From an uncultured Collinsella sp. (GTDB lineage Bacteria > Actinomycetota > Coriobacteriia > Coriobacteriales > Coriobacteriaceae): DNA of 64,000 nt. Position 1 is the stretch's first letter; every line of letters starts with the position of its first letter. The notes beneath the pieces are model-generated. The model ran no database searches. It worked only from the letters and a program-made list of their open reading frames with translations, and had not been told where the DNA came from. The stretch lies in NCBI GenBank assembly GCA_900556875.1, contig USQQ01000001.1, positions 62,001-126,000 on the forward strand, in the 5' to 3' direction. This document shows, in pieces, positions 59,565 to 64,000 of the stretch. The position numbers and the translations under genes are program-made.

Positions 59565-60251
59565 CTAGTCCTGATACAGCGGATGCCCCTCAGTGGGAAC
59601 CACGCGCGTGCCAGCCAGGCAATCGTGAACGCACCGGCGCGCGGGGACGATCAGGAACATGAGCAGAGACACCGCTGTAATAATCATGCCCGCGATTTCC
59701 CAGTAATAATTCACGTCAACGCGGGTGACAAGCACCATTGTCTCGCGAATATATCGGGACACCACATACCCGCTGCCTTCAAGCAAAAAGCCAACGATAA
59801 CCTGACGCCAAATCAAGCGTCCGACGGAAGGCAAGCCGCCATCAAGCGTTGCGACACGAACATGCGCGATGCGCTTGCCCGGCGTTTGCCCCGGCCACGC
59901 CAGCAACGGAATCAGCACAAAGTATGCGATAGCGGCGAGCACGCACGATAGTCCGACCACGATACCGACGCTCCAGGGATACCCCATTGCCTCAAACACG
60001 TACAAGTCGGGGAGCATCGCGTTCTTGTGGGTCAGCGCAAGATAAACCAACACGGCTGGCAAGCCAGAGACAATACCACCCAAAATCCAGTCGATAACGT
60101 ACGCGTACAAACGCGACAGCGGGGGCGCCGGCAGAATCGAGGATGCATTAGCCTTCGATTCCTTGTGAATCTTGCTCACAGTGCTCGCCGCAGGAGAAGG
60201 CATCTGCTCCGCGGTCGCCGCACGCGGCCGTTCCTTGCGCTTTTTAGCCAT
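59565..60251 (-). CDS. RDD family membrane protein
   Basis: A 228-residue inner-membrane protein. The first 45 residues are basic and cytoplasmic (MAKKRKERPRAATAEQ). The RDD domain follows: PLSRLYAYVIDWILGGIVSGLPAVLVYLAL (Arg and Asp of the name), LLAWPGQTPGKRIAHVRVATLDG and a final pair of helices. The role is not known; some RDD proteins are thought to be ion antiporters or transporters. Its start lies 3 nt after the stop of the peptidase gene, so they are co-transcribed. Confidence 0.85.
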   Translation of the reverse strand: MAKKRKERPRAATAEQMPSPAASTVSKIHKESKANASSILPAPPLSRLYAYVIDWILGGIVSGLPAVLVYLALTHKNAMLPDLYVFEAMGYPWSVGIVVGLSCVLAAIAYFVLIPLLAWPGQTPGKRIAHVRVATLDGGLPSVGRLIWRQVIVGFLLEGSGYVVSRYIRETMVLVTRVDVNYYWEIAGMIITAVSLLMFLIVPARRCVHDCLAGTRVVPTEGHPLYQD

Positions 60252-60254
60252 GCG

Positions 60255-61328
60255 CTACCTCACATTCAGAATGCGCAGCTGCTTATCAGTATGGTTAAGC
60301 GGGCATGCAACGCCGTCTTTCAACAAGACGTCGTCTTCAATGCGCACGCCTCCGACTCCAGGAATATATACGCCCGGCTCGCAGGACATGATCATTCCGT
60401 TGTCGAGCACAATCTCACCAGAGGGGTTTAGCAGCGGCAAGTCGCCACCCATGCCGATACCATGACCAAGACCATGGGTGAAATACTCACCGTAACCCGC
60501 TTCGTTGATTACACGACGTGCGGCCGCATCCACATCGCGCGCCACCACACCGCAACGAATGGTATCGATGCCTGCAAGATGAGCATTCAAAACGGTCTCG
60601 TACACATGAGCCATCCGGTCGGTCGGGGCGCCCAGGAAGCACACGCGCGTCATATCTGACTGATAACCGTTGATCTGCACACCGAAGTCAATCAGGATCG
60701 GCTCATGTGCTTGGACCCGACGGTCGGTAGGACGGCCATGAGGCATGGCGCTGCGCTCGCCGGTGGCAACGATGGTATCGAACGACATTGCCTCGGCACC
60801 GGCGGCAATCGAGTAATAGTGCACGAGTGCGGAGATTTCAAATTCAGTCATATCCACGTGCAACTGCTCGATCACCTTGGCGTACACGTCATCGGCAACA
60901 TCGACCGCATGCTGGACCGCAGCAATCTCAGCCTCGTCCTTGCGCAGGCGCATCAGCGCCATCTCGCTGCCCAGCAGCGTGGTGCCAAAGCCCAAGCCCT
61001 CCAAGTTGCGATACTCCGAGATTGAGATTTCGGACTCCTCGATGCCCACCGTGGCACAGCCGCACTCCTTGAGTGCACGCTCGAGCTCGACCAAATAGCT
61101 CTTCCCCTGTTCGTGAACACGGAACTCCAGATCGAACTCGCGACCCTGGGCCTCGTTCACATAGCGGCCGTCCATAATGAGAAAACCGCGGTCACGCGTG
61201 ATGAGCACCTTGCAACCGCTACCGGTCAACGTGCCCAGGTAGCGCTTCATGGTTTTACTCTTGATCAGCAATGCGTCGAGCTCGTGCTCGTCCAAGAAGG
61301 TACGGATATTATCCACATGTGCATTCAT
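60255..61328 (-). CDS. Xaa-Pro aminopeptidase family (M24B) protein
   Basis: Metallopeptidase of 357 residues. The N-terminal creatinase-like domain (to about 125) is followed by the pita-bread domain with all five metal ligands: ILIDFGVQINGYQSDMTR (two Asp), HGLGHGIGMGG (His), MSCEPGVYIPGVGGVRIEDD (two Glu). It probably releases N-terminal residues before Pro. It sits between the PTS IIC gene and the RDD gene on one strand, an unusual link between a sugar PTS and peptidases (an M42 peptidase is at the other end). Confidence 0.92.
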   Translation of the reverse strand: MNAHVDNIRTFLDEHELDALLIKSKTMKRYLGTLTGSGCKVLITRDRGFLIMDGRYVNEAQGREFDLEFRVHEQGKSYLVELERALKECGCATVGIEESEISISEYRNLEGLGFGTTLLGSEMALMRLRKDEAEIAAVQHAVDVADDVYAKVIEQLHVDMTEFEISALVHYYSIAAGAEAMSFDTIVATGERSAMPHGRPTDRRVQAHEPILIDFGVQINGYQSDMTRVCFLGAPTDRMAHVYETVLNAHLAGIDTIRCGVVARDVDAAARRVINEAGYGEYFTHGLGHGIGMGGDLPLLNPSGEIVLDNGMIMSCEPGVYIPGVGGVRIEDDVLLKDGVACPLNHTDKQLRILNVR

Positions 61329-61433
61329 CGAACGTAGCGCCTTTCAAAGGAGCCCGACAATGAAGTCTCCCCCCATCGCCGGGCTTTCATACTTTCAAAT
61401 TCAGCAGGTACAGGCGCCTGCTATTCCACTTGA

Positions 61434-62792
61434 TTAGAAGTCGAGGTCAAGATCCTCGAGCAGAGCCTCGTCCTCAGCAGAGATCTCGGAATGTTTCTCG
61501 GCAGCCATACGAGCCTCTTCAGCCAATGCACGCTTCTCGGCAACCTTGCAGAAGGGGTAGTACACGATCAGTGCGAGGACCAGCTGAACCACGTTGGCCG
61601 CAATCGAGGTCCAAGACATGTTGGTCAGGAAGCCTTCCAGGAACACACCGACGTAAGGAGGCGTGAAGGTAGAGCAGGGTACCCAGCCCCAGCTCATGAA
61701 CCAGAACGGGATGGAGGACAGGATGCCGCCGAAGATAACGAACGGGATAAAGAAAATCGGATTCAGAACAATCGGAGCACCGAACAGAATCGGCTCGTTT
61801 ACGCCGAACAGCGACGGGATGAAAGCGATGCGGCCGATCTCGCGCTGGACCTTGGACTTGGAGAACATGAACCAGATAACAACGCCCATGGTCACACCCA
61901 GGCCGGTGAAACCGCCAAATGCGGACATGGGGCCAGGGGTGAAGATGTGGGTAGCGACACCACCGGCCTGAACCGCAGCGATGTTCTCAGCCAGGAACTG
62001 CGTGGAAATCGGCTGAACAATCGGCGACAGAACGGAGGGGTGAATGCCGAAGAAGAAGATGAAGCAGCGCAGGATGTGGTAGAAGGTAACCGCGAGCGGG
62101 CTGTCCATCGAACCGACGAGCGGGGCCAGGATGATCGAGAAGATCTCGTTGGGCATGATGCCGAAAACGCCCTGACACAGAACACGGATACCCAAGAACA
62201 GGCCGATGACGATAGCGGTGACCGGGATGATCTCGAAGGAGCTCGAGATGAAGTCGGGCACGGTATCAGGCATCTTGATGGTGAAGTGACGCTTCTTGCA
62301 CCAACGGTACACCTCGACCGCGAGTAGCGAAGCGACCATGGCAACAAACAGACCCTTGGAACCCATGCCACGCAGCGCGATGCCGCCGGCCTCGTCCATT
62401 TCCATGCCGAGCAACAGGAAGGCAACGAGGGCCATGGACATGGAGCCGGGAGCGTCCAGCTCATAGGACTTGGCCAGGTGGTAGGCGGTAACGACGGAAA
62501 CGAAGACCGACATCAGGCCCATGGAAACGTTATAGGCCAAATCGAAGTACTGGGTGTTGTTCAGAATCCAAACGGAGATGGGGTTGGTCTCGCCAATCAT
62601 GTTGGGAATGGCGGCCGGGATCAGGCAGAACGAACCAATCAGTAGCAGCGGGGTCATGGCGATCATGGCCTTCTTAACTGCGGACAGGTGACGTTGCTTG
62701 TCCATCTTCTCGGCAACAGGGCCAAGATAGGTGTTCAGCAGGTTTTCGAATTTATCAAAGGCACTCTGCTTTTTCTCTACAGCTTCCGACAT
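61434..62792 (-). CDS. PTS lactose/cellobiose-type IIC component
   Basis: A 452-residue membrane permease of the Lac/Cel PTS family. It has ten or so hydrophobic segments and family stretches AVKKAMIAMTPLLLIGSFCLI, FFFGIHPSVLSPIVQPI, PSLFGVNEPILFGAPIVLNPIFFIPFV and the C-terminal PFCKVAEKRALAEEARMAAEK. It ends in an acidic tail (EDEALLEDLDLDF). IIB and IIA are separate genes upstream. The ATG at 62792 is chosen because GGAGG sits 9 nt before it; the ATG at 62801 directly abuts the GGAGG. The sugar is not known; cellobiose, chitobiose or a similar disaccharide is likely. Confidence 0.9.
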   Translation of the reverse strand: MSEAVEKKQSAFDKFENLLNTYLGPVAEKMDKQRHLSAVKKAMIAMTPLLLIGSFCLIPAAIPNMIGETNPISVWILNNTQYFDLAYNVSMGLMSVFVSVVTAYHLAKSYELDAPGSMSMALVAFLLLGMEMDEAGGIALRGMGSKGLFVAMVASLLAVEVYRWCKKRHFTIKMPDTVPDFISSSFEIIPVTAIVIGLFLGIRVLCQGVFGIMPNEIFSIILAPLVGSMDSPLAVTFYHILRCFIFFFGIHPSVLSPIVQPISTQFLAENIAAVQAGGVATHIFTPGPMSAFGGFTGLGVTMGVVIWFMFSKSKVQREIGRIAFIPSLFGVNEPILFGAPIVLNPIFFIPFVIFGGILSSIPFWFMSWGWVPCSTFTPPYVGVFLEGFLTNMSWTSIAANVVQLVLALIVYYPFCKVAEKRALAEEARMAAEKHSEISAEDEALLEDLDLDF

Positions 62793-62831
62793 ACGTCGCA
62801 TCCTCCACTTCAGGAAATATCAAACAGGGGC

Positions 62832-63194
62832 TTACTGGTTTGCCTCGGCGGCCTCGCGGGCCATGTCAGCCTTCTTCTTGGCGATGAGCAGCTGCTTAAA
62901 CACGGTAGCACCGTCCATCTTGCCGTAGGTCTCCTGATCGACGATCACGTATGGGATGTGACGAGGCTCAATCAGGGGCTTGATGGACTCGAGCTTATGG
63001 GCGATCTGAGGACCCATAATCAACGCGTCCATGTGGTCGACCTCCTGGTCCAGCAGGTCGGCAGCGATGGCCTTGAGCTCAAAGTCATCGTCGTTGAGCT
63101 TCTGGCTGTTGTGGATCGTCTGCTTGATGCGATCCATCAGCATGGTGGTGGAGAAACCACCGGCACAGCACAAAACGATGTTCATCTTTGCCAT
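62832..63194 (-). CDS. PTS lactose/cellobiose-type IIB component
   Basis: A 120-residue cytoplasmic IIB. The phosphorylated Cys is in IVLCCAGGFSTTMLMDRIKQ near residue 9-10 (two Cys in a row; the second is at the normal position). DALIMGPQIAHKLESIKPLI and IPYVIVDQETYGKMDG follow the family. GAAAGGGAT lies just upstream of the ATG. It lies between IIA and IIC. Confidence 0.92.
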   Translation of the reverse strand: MAKMNIVLCCAGGFSTTMLMDRIKQTIHNSQKLNDDDFELKAIAADLLDQEVDHMDALIMGPQIAHKLESIKPLIEPRHIPYVIVDQETYGKMDGATVFKQLLIAKKKADMAREAAEANQ

Positions 63195-63287
63195 TGTTTA
63201 TCCCTTTCTAACGGCAATTGAATACTGTTGGAGAAGGAACGGACCGCAGCGCTCGTAGCGCGCATCGCTCCTTCGCAGACGTGTTTC

Positions 63288-63620
63288 TTACGCCTGCTTG
63301 GCCTCGGCGTCGCGCTCCTCGAAGATCTTGACGATCTCCTCGATGAGGTCACGGGCGAGCTGAGAGGTCATGTAGTGATCCTGGGCATGGACCATAAGTA
63401 GGCTCGCAGCGGCGGCGTTCTCCGCGCCGGACAGGGCCTGGGTAATCACCTCGGTCTGGGCGGCATGGGCGGCCAGATCGGCCTCCTTGGCTTCGGCAAG
63501 CAGCGCACGGGCGCCCTCGTAGTCGCGCTCACGCACGCAAGCGAGCGCGGCGAACGCCTTGCCCTTGCTGGCGCCGGCAGAGCCGATGATGGTCATGATT
63601 TGCTGTTCGTTGTTTTCCAC
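63288..63620 (-). CDS. PTS lactose/cellobiose-type IIA component
   Basis: A 110-residue IIA with the three-helix fold: MTIIGSAGASKGKAFAALACVRERDYEGARALLAEAKEADLAAHAAQTEV, and the active His in LLMVHAQDHYMTSQLARDL near residue 85. The start is probably GTG at 63620 because AAAGGGA lies about 7 nt before it; the ATG at 63596 has nothing. It is the first PTS gene of the cluster, 80 nt after the M42 peptidase stop. Confidence 0.88.
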   Translation of the reverse strand: MENNEQQIMTIIGSAGASKGKAFAALACVRERDYEGARALLAEAKEADLAAHAAQTEVITQALSGAENAAAASLLMVHAQDHYMTSQLARDLIEEIVKIFEERDAEAKQA

Positions 63621-63699
63621 CGGGATAATCCCTTTCTGCTCGGCGGGCACGTCACCGCTTTGACGGCGCGCCCGATTGAAACCGTTGACTGCCGAAGCG

Positions 63700-64000
63700 C
63701 TACTCGAAGCTCTTAAGCTCCTCATAGGTGACGCGATCGATCGAGGTTGCCAGCGCGCATACCAGATCGACTGCCGCGTCCAAATCGGCACCACGCATGA
63801 CAGACCACGAACCGTGGCAGTAGCGCAACGGCACGCCGATCACCGTTGCCAGCTTGCCGTCTCCCACTAGATGAGCGGTGCCGGCATCGGTGCCGCCGCC
63901 CTTGAACAGGTCACGCTGGAAGGGGATGTTGTTCTTCTCGGCGGTGTCCACGATGAAGTGCAGCAGCTTCTCGTTGGGGACATGCATGCGGTCGTAGTGC
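63700..64000 (-). CDS. M42 family metallopeptidase, C-terminal part (5' end outside window)
   Basis: The last 100 residues of a glutamyl-aminopeptidase/FrvX-type protein: FQRDLFKGGGTDAGTAHLVGDGKLATVIGVPLRYCHGSWSVMRGADLDAAVDLV. GGTDA and the His in YCHGSWSV, a metal ligand, are diagnostic (typical is RYIHS). The frame is open to the window edge. M42 peptidases occur beside PTS genes also in the E. coli frv cluster, so the association is known. Confidence 0.85.
   Translation of the reverse strand, partial: HYDRMHVPNEKLLHFIVDTAEKNNIPFQRDLFKGGGTDAGTAHLVGDGKLATVIGVPLRYCHGSWSVMRGADLDAAVDLVCALATSIDRVTYEELKSFE

Overview
The window is about 64 kb of high-GC chromosome from an anaerobic, saccharolytic bacterium. 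The features that point to a gut Coriobacteriia (Actinomycetota), most likely a Collinsella-like species, are GC-rich coding sequence with strong AAGGAG ribosome sites, pyruvate formate-lyase fermentation, a lactose PTS feeding the tagatose-6-phosphate route, a Leloir galKT pair, an oxygen-scavenging flavodiiron protein, and very many short palindromic intergenic repeats. The genus is inferred; no rRNA or tRNA gene was seen.

Layout. 1-8.6 kb: 3' end of a phosphofructokinase gene, an Xre-type membrane regulator, an FtsX/ATPase exporter pair, an AIM24 protein, a decayed histidine kinase and ogt. 9.2-14.7 kb: aspartate-family synthesis (asd, lysC, thrC, thrB). 14.8-16.2 kb: a DUF3990-type putative ADP-ribosyltransferase toxin with an HTH partner and a double palindromic operator. 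16.3-25 kb: engB, mtnN, a beta-lactamase-fold remnant, pflA, degV, a pyruvate formate-lyase split into two genes, and a ketodeoxygluconate permease with an SDR oxidoreductase. 25.3-30 kb: MarR regulator with a heterodimeric ABC exporter. 30.5-37.2 kb: DAHP synthase, a GNAT, a BceAB-type exporter and a Nudix-Vsr fusion. 37.4-41.1 kb: class II aldolase, divergent DeoR regulator, flavodiiron protein. 41.2-45.4 kb: LacI regulator and galKT. 46-56.1 kb: lactose regulon (lacC, lacX-like, lacB, lacA; lacF; LacI; lacE, lacG). 56.2-59.1 kb: a tandem hairpin array, a Phd/RelE-type toxin-antitoxin pair, and an AAA ATPase cassette flanked by two copies of a deoR 3' end. 59.1-64 kb: HPr, RDD protein, Xaa-Pro peptidase, a lactose/cellobiose-type PTS (IIC, IIB, IIA) and an M42 peptidase running off the window.

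How the genes work together. LacF and LacE import lactose as lactose-6-phosphate, LacG splits it, LacAB isomerise galactose-6-phosphate, and LacC makes tagatose-1,6-bisphosphate; no class I LacD was seen, so the class II aldolase at 37.9 kb is a candidate for the last step. Free galactose can go through GalK/GalT. Glycolytic pyruvate is cleaved by PflB, which here lacks its glycyl-radical domain; an 83-residue protein encoded just downstream supplies it, and PflA is the activase.

The most unusual features are (1) the two-gene pyruvate formate-lyase, (2) families of long intergenic palindromes with a conserved core and locus-specific arms, some of whose outer arms copy the 3' end and stop codon of the neighbouring gene in inverted orientation, (3) the Nudix-Vsr fusion, and (4) the DUF3990/HTH module.
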